A stretch of DNA of 64,000 bases from Sphingomonas sp. GC_Shp_5 (GTDB taxonomy: Bacteria; Pseudomonadota; Alphaproteobacteria; Sphingomonadales; Sphingomonadaceae): the NCBI RefSeq assembly GCF_026540855.1, contig NZ_JALNUP010000012.1, positions 1 to 64,000 of the forward strand, given 5' to 3'. The notes under the pieces were generated by a model. It searched no databases. It saw only the letters and a list, made by a program, of their open reading frames with translations, and had not been told where the DNA came from. Each line of letters starts with the position of its first letter. The stretch's first letter is position 1. Positions 33,788-42,151 of this stretch are shown piece by piece. Both the position numbers and the translations under genes were made by a program.

Positions 33788-34816
33788 TCATTCTCCTTGG
33801 GCCAGGGCCATGATGTCTTGGTAGAGCGCCGGCGCGATCACCACGCCGTCAGCGAGGCTGCGCGCGCGGGCTTCATAGCGCCGCTGCGACGGCAGGCGCG
33901 CGCCCTGCCCTTCTATCGCGGCGAACATCGCTTCGGCGCGGGCCAGATGATCGGCCACGGCATCGCCGAGGAAGCCTGCGGCGTCGATCGCGACGATCAG
34001 CTCGCCGCCGATCGGCGAGCCGCCACGGCCGCCGTCGGCCGCGATCGACTCGCGGCTGGTCATGTCGCCGATCAGCGGTCCGGCGAGTAGCTCGACCATC
34101 GCCGCCAGCGCCGATCCCTTGTGGCCCCCGAAGGTCCGCATCGCTCCGGCGAGCACCGCCTCGGCATAGGTCGTCGGCTTGCCGTCCGCGTCATAGCCCC
34201 AGTCGTCGGGCACCGGCTTGCCGGCGCGGCGGTGCAGCTCGATCTCGCCGCGCGCCACCGCGCTGGTTGCGAAGTCGAACACGAACGGGTGCGCGCCGGA
34301 TCGTGGCCAGCCGAACGCGATCGGGTTGGTGCCGAACACCGGCTCGGTGCCGCCCGCCGGGGCGACCCAAGCGTGGCTGGGGGTGAAGGCAAGCGCCACC
34401 AGCCCCTCGCTGGCGAGCGCCTCGACCTCGGGCCACAGCGCGGCGAAATGGACGACATTGTTGAGCGCGAGCGCGGCGATGCCGTAGCTGCGGGCCTTGT
34501 CGGCGAGCAGTCCGCGGCCGCGTTCGAACGCCAGCTGGGCAAAGCCGCCGCCGCCATCCACCTTGACCAGGGCGCGGGCCGGCTCGCTCACGATCGGTAC
34601 GGCATCGGTGACGACCACGCCGCGGGCGATGCTGTTGGCGGCGACCAGCAGGCGATAGATGCCATGGCTGGTGCAGCCATCGCGCTCGCCCGCCACCATC
34701 GTCTCCGCGACCGCCGCGGCATGCTCTCGCGACAGCCCGGCACCGAGCAGCACCCGCCGTGCCAGCACGCGGACCTCGTCGAGCGTCAGGCGGACGCCCT
34801 CGTCGGCCTCGCTCAC
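33788..34816 (-). CDS. Ldh-family NAD(P)H-dependent oxidoreductase (malate/L-lactate dehydrogenase type II fold)
   Basis: 342 residues from GTG 34816, overlapping the GH127 stop (GTGA). Motifs: catalytic-His region GCTSHGIYRL, VVHFAALWPEVEALAS, PVFGTNPIAFGWPR, FDFATSAVARGEI, and FGGHKGSALAAMVELLAG. The family includes malate, ureidoglycolate and diketogulonate reductases and the delta-1-piperideine/pyrroline-2-carboxylate reductase DpkA. Beside hydroxyproline genes, a cyclic-imine reductase is attractive; a sugar-acid reductase would fit GH127/GH2 equally. Not decidable from sequence. Confidence 0.85.
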   Translation of the reverse strand: MSEADEGVRLTLDEVRVLARRVLLGAGLSREHAAAVAETMVAGERDGCTSHGIYRLLVAANSIARGVVVTDAVPIVSEPARALVKVDGGGGFAQLAFERGRGLLADKARSYGIAALALNNVVHFAALWPEVEALASEGLVALAFTPSHAWVAPAGGTEPVFGTNPIAFGWPRSGAHPFVFDFATSAVARGEIELHRRAGKPVPDDWGYDADGKPTTYAEAVLAGAMRTFGGHKGSALAAMVELLAGPLIGDMTSRESIAADGGRGGSPIGGELIVAIDAAGFLGDAVADHLARAEAMFAAIEGQGARLPSQRRYEARARSLADGVVIAPALYQDIMALAQGE

Positions 34817-37185
34817 GCGATGCTGCCGGGCTTGGCGGTGAACAGGCGCACACCGAACACCGGCCCTGCCGACGAGCGGTCACGCGGCACGAAGCGGATC
34901 TTGACGCTCGCCTTGCCCTTGGTGAGCGCAAGCGGCAGCGGATATTCGACGTCGAAGAACTTGCCCGGCTTGTCCGCCTCGAGATGCTGGGTAGCGATCT
35001 TCACATTGTCGACGAGAATGTCGAAGTCGCGCCCGCGCTCGTCGCCCCAATAGGTCGCTTGGAGCACCAGCTGGCCGGGCTTGGTCTTCATCGCGAATTC
35101 AAAGAACCCGCCCGAACGGGCGTCGCGGCCGTTCCGCCCGCGATAGCTCACCGGGTAGGAGATTTCGGAGGTGAGATTGTGATCGCGCTCGGGCTGCATC
35201 TCGCCGAGATGCATCACGTCCACCGAGCGCGCGGCAATATCGCGGGCATTGGCCTGTTCCGCGGTGAAGGCGGCTTCCTCGCTCTTCCACGCCGCCTCGG
35301 TGAAGCGCTTGAAATAGACCGCGCTGCGCCGGTCATACTGGCTGTAGAAGGGCACGAACGACAGGTCCGCCGGGCGGATGATGCCTTGCGTCGCATAGGT
35401 CGCGCGCGCCGGATCCGTCGGGGTAAAGCGGCCGAGCAGATCCTCGCCAACCATCGCCGGGTCGGCGCTGTCCCACTTGGTCTCGTTGGGGCCCAGATCC
35501 GCCGCCATCACCATCGGCCCGCGCAGGAAGGCGATGGTGTTCGGATCCCCCGGCGCAGACTCGATGCGCAGCTCGAGCGGCAAGGTGATCGCGACGGAAT
35601 CGCCCTTCTTCCAGCGCCGCTCGACGATCGCATAGCCGCCTTCCATCGCAGGGGTCACCGCCTGGCCGTTGACGGTCACCACCGCTAGCCCGCCGGCCCA
35701 GCCGGGCACGCGCAGCGCAATCGCGAACCGGCCAGGCTTGGAGAGCCCGGTCAGCGTCAGCCGCGACTCCGGTTCGAACGGATAGCGGGTGTCGAGCGTC
35801 AGATCCGCGCCGCGCGCCTTCCACTGCGCTTCGGCGGGAATGTAGAGATTGACCAGCAGCGTGCCGTCGCCCTCCCAGAAGATTGCTTCGCCATGCTTGG
35901 CGTGGCTCTCCATCCCGGTCCCGACGCAGCACCAGAAGGCATCGTCGTCGGGCGTCGAATAGCCGCGATCGGCGCCGGTCATCAGCGGCGTCATATAGGT
36001 GAAGCCGGCGTTCTTCGGGTTCTGCGCGGCCATCACGTGATTGAGGTGCGTGCGCTCATAATAATCGAACAGCGCGCCCTCTGGCTTCCAGCTGTAAAGA
36101 TGCTGGGTCAGCTTGAGCATGTTGTAACTGTTGCAATGCTCGCAGGTCTGCTCGGTGATATGAGTGGCGATCGTGTCCGGCTCGGAGAAATACTCGCGGT
36201 CGGCATTGCCGCCGATCACATAGCTGTGATGCTGAGTGACGGTGGTCCAGAAGAAGCGCGCGGCATTCGCCGGCTCGGGCCTGCCGTTCAGCTCGTGGAT
36301 CCGGGCCAGCCCGATCAGCTTGGGCACCTGCGTGTTGGCGTGGAAGTTGGCGAGCTTGTCCTGCCCTGCAACCAGCGGGTCGAGCACGCGGTGGTCGTAA
36401 ACCCGCTCGGCGACGGCGAGCCACTTGCGGTCGCCGGTGCGCGCGTAGAGCTCGGCGAAGCTTTCGTTGAGCCCGCCATATTCGCAGCTCAGCAACTTCT
36501 CCATCTGCTCGTCGCTAAGCGCCGCGAAGACGCGCGCGAAATAGTCGCCCAGTCCGGTAGCGACGGCAAGCGCCTGGGTATTGCCCCAGGCCTCATGGAC
36601 GTCGAGCAGACCCGCGAAGGTCTTGTGCACCGTATAGAGCGGCGACCACGAGCCGTTGAGGTCGAACCCGCCCGACTTGATCTCGCCCTTCATCACCTCG
36701 GGGAAGATCTCCTCGCCGTCGACGACGGTGCCGTCCTTCCGCTTGCGCCCGAGCGCGCCGACATAGCCGGTGCCGCGCTTGGCTTGGGCCCGCGCCAGCT
36801 CGGACACGATGTAATCGGCGCGGGTGCGGCATTCGGCGTCACCGGTCTGCTCGTTCATCTTGACCAGCGCGGTGAGGTAATGGCCGAGCGTATGGCCGGC
36901 GATCGTGTCGCTTTCCCAGCCACCATAGAGCGGCGCCTTGGCGGGCAGCCCGGCATAGACCATGAAATTGTGCAGCAGCCGATCGGCACTGAGCCGCAGC
37001 AGATAGGCGCGGTTGACCTCTACCGCCGTGGCATAGGCCGAAGGCCGCAGCCGCACCGCGGTGAGCGGCAGCGGCTTGGCGCTGGCCGGCAGCAGCCCCG
37101 CGCCACGCGCGCGGGCGATCCCCTGCGCCGGCACCAGCGTCACCGCCGCCATTCCCCACATCAATTCCCGCCGCGTCGCCCGCAT
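34813..37185 (-). CDS. GH127 family beta-L-arabinofuranosidase-like glycoside hydrolase
   Basis: 790 residues from ATG 37185, with GGAGA seven bases upstream; GTG 37191 is a weaker start. Twin-arginine-like signal (RATRRELMWGMAAVTLVP). (alpha/alpha)6 barrel with the GH127 zinc site: Glu349 and Cys351 in TCEHCNSYNM, Cys419 and Cys420 in FWCCVGTGMESHAKHG, corresponding to E338/C340/C417/C418 of Bifidobacterium HypBA1, where C417 is the nucleophile. HypBA1 removes L-arabinofuranose from hydroxyproline-linked arabino-oligosaccharides. C-terminal beta-sandwich (NVKIATQHLEADKPGKFFDV). Substrate inference is strengthened by the neighbouring hydroxyproline genes. Confidence 0.93.
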   Translation of the reverse strand: MRATRRELMWGMAAVTLVPAQGIARARGAGLLPASAKPLPLTAVRLRPSAYATAVEVNRAYLLRLSADRLLHNFMVYAGLPAKAPLYGGWESDTIAGHTLGHYLTALVKMNEQTGDAECRTRADYIVSELARAQAKRGTGYVGALGRKRKDGTVVDGEEIFPEVMKGEIKSGGFDLNGSWSPLYTVHKTFAGLLDVHEAWGNTQALAVATGLGDYFARVFAALSDEQMEKLLSCEYGGLNESFAELYARTGDRKWLAVAERVYDHRVLDPLVAGQDKLANFHANTQVPKLIGLARIHELNGRPEPANAARFFWTTVTQHHSYVIGGNADREYFSEPDTIATHITEQTCEHCNSYNMLKLTQHLYSWKPEGALFDYYERTHLNHVMAAQNPKNAGFTYMTPLMTGADRGYSTPDDDAFWCCVGTGMESHAKHGEAIFWEGDGTLLVNLYIPAEAQWKARGADLTLDTRYPFEPESRLTLTGLSKPGRFAIALRVPGWAGGLAVVTVNGQAVTPAMEGGYAIVERRWKKGDSVAITLPLELRIESAPGDPNTIAFLRGPMVMAADLGPNETKWDSADPAMVGEDLLGRFTPTDPARATYATQGIIRPADLSFVPFYSQYDRRSAVYFKRFTEAAWKSEEAAFTAEQANARDIAARSVDVMHLGEMQPERDHNLTSEISYPVSYRGRNGRDARSGGFFEFAMKTKPGQLVLQATYWGDERGRDFDILVDNVKIATQHLEADKPGKFFDVEYPLPLALTKGKASVKIRFVPRDRSSAGPVFGVRLFTAKPGSIA

Positions 37186-37200
37186 GTCCACTCTCCGTTT

Positions 37201-37217
37201 GGATATCGTATACTAAG
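37201..37217. promoter_or_regulatory. Candidate GntR-type operator upstream of the GH127 gene
   Basis: GGATATCGTATACTAAG; on the minus strand it contains TAGTATACGA, a full match to the FadR/VanR-type core TNGTATACNA. Its first 12 bases recur exactly, inverted, at 45205-45216 upstream of the TonB receptor. It ends about 16 bases before the GH127 start, so a bound protein would block initiation. Confidence 0.5.
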
Positions 37218-37256
37218 CTGAAGGGTAGATGACGCAAGGGTGTATCGCGCGCCCGA

Positions 37257-39572
37257 TCAGTGCGGTGACGGCGCTGCGTTCCACGCAACCGTAGGTTGAT
37301 CGGCCAGGTTGCGCAGGAAGAAATCGAACTGCCGCCGCGCGACATAGTCGATCGGACCGGTCGAGCGGCCGACGCTATGCTCGGCGCCGGGCACCACCAA
37401 CAGGTCGAAATCCTTGTTTGCCTTGATCAGTGCACCGGCGACCTGCAGCGTCGAGGCGGGGTCGACATTGCTGTCCTGCTCGCCAACGATCATCAGCAGC
37501 TTGCCGGTCAGCCGATAGGCGTTGTCCACGCCCGAGGCGGCGGCATAGCTCTTGTCCACCGGCCAGCCGAGCCACTGTTCGTTCCAGCTGATCTTGTCCA
37601 TGCGGTTGTCGTAGCAGCCGGCATAAGCGACCCCGACCTTGTAGAAATCGCCATGGAACAACAGGGCGTTGAGCGTGCTCTGGCCGCCGGCAGAGGCGCC
37701 GTAGATGCCGACGCGGCTGATGTCGTACGACGGGTCCTTCGCCGCCATCGCCTTGTGCCACAGGATCCGGTCGGGGAAGCCGGAGTCGGCGAGGTTCTTC
37801 CACGCCACGTCCTGGAACGCCTTGGAGCGATTGGCGGTGCCCATGCCGTCGATCTGGACGACGATGAAGCCAAGATCGGCCTGCTCCTGCATGCCGATCA
37901 CCTTGTCGCCGCCGGAATGGTAGCCGAACGGCCAATAACCCTTGGGCACGAAGCTGTCGTGCGGGCCGGCGTAGATGTTCTCGATCACCGGATATTTCCA
38001 GGCCGGATCGAAGTTGCGCGGGCGCACCACCACGCCCCAGATGTCGGTGACGCCATCGCGCCCCTTGGCGACGAACACCTCCGGCGCCCGGAAGCCGGCG
38101 GCACGGAGCGCGCTGTCGTCGCCCTTGGTGATCGTCGCGACCAGCCCGCCGTCGGCACGGTGCAGCTCGCTGATCGTCGGCAGGTCGACGCGCGAATAGG
38201 TGTCGACGTAGCGCGTCATGTCCGGCGAGAAGCTGACGTCATGATCGGCCTTTACCGGGGTGAGCGCGGTCAAGTGGCGGCCGTCGAAGTCGACGCGATA
38301 GACGTGGCGAAAATAGGGATCCTCGCCCGGGTTCAACCCGCTGGCGACGAACCAGATCTGGCGCTTGGCATCGTCCACCTTGATCACGTCGCGGACCGCC
38401 CACCGGCCGTTGGTGATTTGGTTCTTCACCCGCCCGTTGCGGCCGTCGATCAGGTAGAGTTGGTTCCAGCCGTCGCGCTCGGATTCCCAGACGATCTCGT
38501 TGCCGGACTCGTCCACGTCATGAGCGAAGCGACGATCGGCATAGACGAAGGTCTCGGCGTCCTCGGTCACCGCGGCATGCGCTATGCCGCTGTCGGCATC
38601 GACGGCGATGATCCGGGCCTGGCCGAAGCCACGACGGATGTAATCAAACGCAACGCTGCGACCATCGCGACGCCAGCGCGGGCTGGAGAGCTGATAGGGG
38701 TTGGGGAACAATGCCGGATCGATCACCGTCTCGCGGCCGCTGGCGACGTCGAACAGCACCGGCTGCTCCTGGTCGATCGCGTCGCCGGGCTTGGGATAGA
38801 GCTGGCTCTGCAGCACCGGCTGGATCTGCCCGGGCGGCGAGGATTCCACCCGCAGCACATGGCGCTGGTAACCGGGGCGGACGCGATAGATCATGAGGTG
38901 CCGGCTGTCCGGCGACCAGCGCAGCGTCTCGGGATCGTAGAAGTCGCCGGCCGAGCCGTCGCTGCTCAGCCGCACCGCCGGAGCATCGCCGCGACGGACG
39001 ACGAGATTGTCGCCCTGAACGAACGCGGTCCACTGGCCGTCGGGTGATGGTTTGGGGCTATTGTCAGCGTGTATCGAGAGATCGCGGACAACGCCGAACC
39101 CGCGTGGACGTGGTTGCGCCCCCATCACCTCGGGTGCGCAGCGATAATCGACCAGCCCGCAGCGCCAGCCGGCCTCGTCGAGCGTGAAGGTGATTGACTT
39201 GCCGTCGTCGGTGAAGTCGACGGCGGTGAACGGCAGGTGGAGCGGGTCCACCGTCTCGTGCCGTGCCGCGCCGAGCGCCGTCGCCAGCCTGGCCGCGTCG
39301 AACGCCGGCGTCTTGGCCAGCGTGTCGGCATCCACCACCTCGAACGCGAAGCCGCCCGCCACCGTCTTGCGATAGACGAACCGTCGCCCGTCGGCCGACC
39401 AATGCGCCGGCCACGCCACTTCGCGGGTGAGATCCTGCCACGCCCGCCGCAACCCGATCGAGCGGGTGACGTCGGCGGCGGTCGGCCCCGGCGCCTGCTG
39501 CGCGTGGAGCACGGTCGAGGCGCAGAGCAGGGTCAGCGCGAGCACACCGAAAGGCCGGCAAAAACGGGACAT
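37257..39572 (-). CDS. S9 family peptidase (dipeptidyl peptidase IV-like)
   Basis: 771 residues with a signal peptide (LALTLLCASTVLHA). N-terminal eight-bladed propeller of the DPPIV_N type (repeats such as PRWRRDGRSVAFDY and VWESERDGWNQLYLID), then the alpha/beta-hydrolase domain: Ser627 in YGASAGGQS, Asp in EQDSNVDP, His in GAEHSVG. DPP-IV relatives release Xaa-Pro dipeptides; that specificity would suit proline- or hydroxyproline-rich peptides but cannot be read directly. Lies between GH2 and GH127 with about 50-70-base gaps. Confidence 0.92.
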   Translation of the reverse strand: MSRFCRPFGVLALTLLCASTVLHAQQAPGPTAADVTRSIGLRRAWQDLTREVAWPAHWSADGRRFVYRKTVAGGFAFEVVDADTLAKTPAFDAARLATALGAARHETVDPLHLPFTAVDFTDDGKSITFTLDEAGWRCGLVDYRCAPEVMGAQPRPRGFGVVRDLSIHADNSPKPSPDGQWTAFVQGDNLVVRRGDAPAVRLSSDGSAGDFYDPETLRWSPDSRHLMIYRVRPGYQRHVLRVESSPPGQIQPVLQSQLYPKPGDAIDQEQPVLFDVASGRETVIDPALFPNPYQLSSPRWRRDGRSVAFDYIRRGFGQARIIAVDADSGIAHAAVTEDAETFVYADRRFAHDVDESGNEIVWESERDGWNQLYLIDGRNGRVKNQITNGRWAVRDVIKVDDAKRQIWFVASGLNPGEDPYFRHVYRVDFDGRHLTALTPVKADHDVSFSPDMTRYVDTYSRVDLPTISELHRADGGLVATITKGDDSALRAAGFRAPEVFVAKGRDGVTDIWGVVVRPRNFDPAWKYPVIENIYAGPHDSFVPKGYWPFGYHSGGDKVIGMQEQADLGFIVVQIDGMGTANRSKAFQDVAWKNLADSGFPDRILWHKAMAAKDPSYDISRVGIYGASAGGQSTLNALLFHGDFYKVGVAYAGCYDNRMDKISWNEQWLGWPVDKSYAAASGVDNAYRLTGKLLMIVGEQDSNVDPASTLQVAGALIKANKDFDLLVVPGAEHSVGRSTGPIDYVARRQFDFFLRNLADQPTVAWNAAPSPH

Positions 39573-39624
39573 GGAGACCTTTCGATTGGGTGATAGGCGG
39601 AATGAAGCGGGGAGCAGCAGCGCT

Positions 39625-42096
39625 TCAGGCTGTGCCGATCAACGGCAGCATCGCCGGCAGCAGCCCCTCGGCACGCGCCTCCAGCCGGATCGCGCCGCCC
39701 CGCGGCCCCGCCTGGACCAGCGCCATCGCCAGCCCGTTATAGGCCGAGCGCGCGCTGGCATGATCCGGCTCCAGGCTGCGCGGATCGCCGTTGCCGACGC
39801 CAAGCAGCGTCGCATCTCCCGTCAGCGTGAAGGCGATGCGGTTGGCCGCCGTCGGCACCTCGCGGCGCCGGCCGTCGAGCACCGCCGCGCGCACCACCGC
39901 CACTTCGCCGGGGGCAAGGTGCCGCCGGTCGCTCGACAGGCCGATCCGCGCCGCCGGCCCGGTGGTCTGGCGCTCGGCGATCATGATCCGCTTCCCCGCG
40001 CGATAGCCATGCGCCATGATCCGCCCGGGCGCATAGGCGACCTGCCATGCGAGATGCTTGTTGCGCGTCACGGCTTGGCGCCCGAGGCTGCGGCCGTTGA
40101 GGAACAGCTCCACCGCGTCGCAATTGCTGTGCACCCAGACCGAGACCGGCTGGCCCTCGCGTCCTGCCCAGTTCCAGTGCGGGAACAGGTGCAGTACCGG
40201 CTCGGTACCCCACCAGGCGCGGTAATAGTGGTAATTGTCCTTGGGGAAGCCGCACAGGTCCATCTGGCCGAAGTTGGAGGCATTCTCCGGCCAGCGTTCG
40301 AACGGCGTCGGCTCGCCGCGGTAATCGAACCCGGTCCATACGAAGCCGCCGGCAAGGAAGGGTCGCGCGTCGTAAAAGCTCCACCACGTCTCCGCGGTGG
40401 TCGCCCAGCGCGGGAACTCCTGGTCATAGGCCGGCACCACGCCCGCCTTGTCATCGCGCGCATATTCGCCGCGGGTCATCACCGTGCTGCCGGTCTCGGT
40501 GCCGATCATCGGCACCGTCGGGTGCGCCGCATGGTAGCCGTCGATGGCGTCGAGGTAATAGTTGCAGCCCATCACATCGAGCACGCGCGAGGCGCCTTCA
40601 CCGAACTTGCCGTTGAAGGCCTCGGTCACGGGCCGGGTACCGTCGAGTTCGTACACCTTGCGCTTCATCGTCTCGGCAATCCGCGCGCCGGTCTCGGTGC
40701 CGCGATGGATCTCCTCGTTGCCGATGCTCCAGATGAACACGCTCGGATGGTTGCGTCCCTGGCGGACGACCCGCTCGAGCTGGCTCAGCCCCTCGACGTT
40801 GCTCGACATCTGACGGGTCTCGTCCATCACCAGGATGCCCAGCCGGTCGCAGGCATCGAGGATCGCGGGTGCCGGCGAATGGTGCGTCGAGCGATAGGCG
40901 TTGGCACCCATCGCCTTCAGCTGCTCGAGCCGCCAGACGTGGAGGCTGTCGGGCACGGCGAACCCCACCCCGGCATGGTCCTGGTGGTTGCAGGTGCCCT
41001 TGATCTTGACCGGCTTGTCGTTGAGGAAAAAGCCGTGATCCGGGTCGAAACGGATGGTGCGGATACCGAACCGGCATTCGTCGCGATCGATCATGGCGCC
41101 GTCGACCAGCAGCTCGGTGACCAGCGTGTGGAGCTGCGGCGTCTCGAGCGACCACAAGGCAGGCTGGGCGATCGACATGTGCTGGGTCGGTGCCACCTCG
41201 CCCCAGGCCGGCAATGCCAGCGACTCCGAGGCGAGCACCGCCAGCACGCGACCGTCGGGGCCGAGAATCGTCGAGCGCAGCACCACCTCGGCAGCGGCGC
41301 CATGATTGTCGATCTCGGTGGTGACGCTGACCTTGGCGCCGGCCGCGGTGACGGTGCAGCGTGCCGTGGCGCCCCAGCGGCGCACATGCGCCGGTGCCGC
41401 CTTGACCAGCCGCACATGGCGATAGAGCCCGGCCCCTTCGTACGACCAGGCCTCGCCGAGGCTGACGTCGCAGCGCACCACCAGTATATTGTCGGCGCCC
41501 GGCTTGGCGAAATCGGTGACGTCGACTTCGAACGGCGCATAGCCGCTCTCGTTCGATCCCACCACGAAGCCGTTGAGGATCACCAGGCAGTCGCGCGATA
41601 CGCCATCGAACTGGAGCAGCAGCCGACGGTTGGCATCGGCAGCATCGAGGCGGATGATGCGGCGATACCAGCCGACGCTGGTCGCCGGCCACAGCCGCCC
41701 GAGCGGCTTGAAGCCCTGATAGGCGCCGGTCTTGTCGCGGTCGCTGCCGGCGGGACCGAACTGCTCGAACGGCAGGTCCACCGCCCAGTCATGCGGCAGG
41801 CCAACCGCCGTCCAGCCGGCGTCGTCGAACGTAGCCTCGGCCACCGGCGTGCCGACGTCGCCCGATTTGCCATAGGTATCGTGGCTGCCGCCGAAGCCGA
41901 AGTCCCTGGCGGGATCGGCCGCATGGCCAAGGTGAAAGCGCCAGCCGTCGTCGAGCGGCACCACGATGCGCGGGCCTGGTGGCGAGGCGATCGTCGACGT
42001 CAGGCGGGCGGCACCAACTGCTGCGCCCGGTATCATCACCGTCAAGGCCGTCGCCCCGCTGGTTTTCAGAAGGTCGCGACGGCCAGGATTGTTCAT
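39625..42096 (-). CDS. GH2 family beta-galactosidase-like glycoside hydrolase
   Basis: 823 residues from ATG 42096. Twin-arginine-like signal GRRDLLKTSGATALTV. GH2 layout: sugar-binding jelly roll with GLPHDWAVDLPFEQ and GWYRRI, immunoglobulin-like domain, TIM barrel with acid/base Glu461 in WSIGNEE and nucleophile Glu534 in GTETGS, and a C-terminal beta domain (FLNGRSLGRQ). The GGFVWTGFDYRGEPTPF stretch resembles bacterial beta-galactosidases of the BgaA type. Second gene of the TonB-GH2-S9-GH127 cluster; galactose-containing side chains are a plausible target. Confidence 0.92.
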   Translation of the reverse strand: MNNPGRRDLLKTSGATALTVMIPGAAVGAARLTSTIASPPGPRIVVPLDDGWRFHLGHAADPARDFGFGGSHDTYGKSGDVGTPVAEATFDDAGWTAVGLPHDWAVDLPFEQFGPAGSDRDKTGAYQGFKPLGRLWPATSVGWYRRIIRLDAADANRRLLLQFDGVSRDCLVILNGFVVGSNESGYAPFEVDVTDFAKPGADNILVVRCDVSLGEAWSYEGAGLYRHVRLVKAAPAHVRRWGATARCTVTAAGAKVSVTTEIDNHGAAAEVVLRSTILGPDGRVLAVLASESLALPAWGEVAPTQHMSIAQPALWSLETPQLHTLVTELLVDGAMIDRDECRFGIRTIRFDPDHGFFLNDKPVKIKGTCNHQDHAGVGFAVPDSLHVWRLEQLKAMGANAYRSTHHSPAPAILDACDRLGILVMDETRQMSSNVEGLSQLERVVRQGRNHPSVFIWSIGNEEIHRGTETGARIAETMKRKVYELDGTRPVTEAFNGKFGEGASRVLDVMGCNYYLDAIDGYHAAHPTVPMIGTETGSTVMTRGEYARDDKAGVVPAYDQEFPRWATTAETWWSFYDARPFLAGGFVWTGFDYRGEPTPFERWPENASNFGQMDLCGFPKDNYHYYRAWWGTEPVLHLFPHWNWAGREGQPVSVWVHSNCDAVELFLNGRSLGRQAVTRNKHLAWQVAYAPGRIMAHGYRAGKRIMIAERQTTGPAARIGLSSDRRHLAPGEVAVVRAAVLDGRRREVPTAANRIAFTLTGDATLLGVGNGDPRSLEPDHASARSAYNGLAMALVQAGPRGGAIRLEARAEGLLPAMLPLIGTA

Positions 42097-42120
42097 GGAG
42101 TAACTCGTGCTTGCAGCGGG

Positions 42121-42150
42121 CCGGACGCGCAGGGCGCCCGGCCCGTCCGG
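42121..42150. other. GC-rich hairpin between TonB receptor and GH2 genes
   Basis: CCGGACG (42121-42127) pairs with CGTCCGG (42144-42150), and GGGCGCCC (42132-42139) is a palindrome inside the loop. It begins directly after the receptor stop codon. No T-run follows, so it may stabilise the upstream transcript or give partial termination rather than full. Confidence 0.45.
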
Positions 42151-42151
42151 C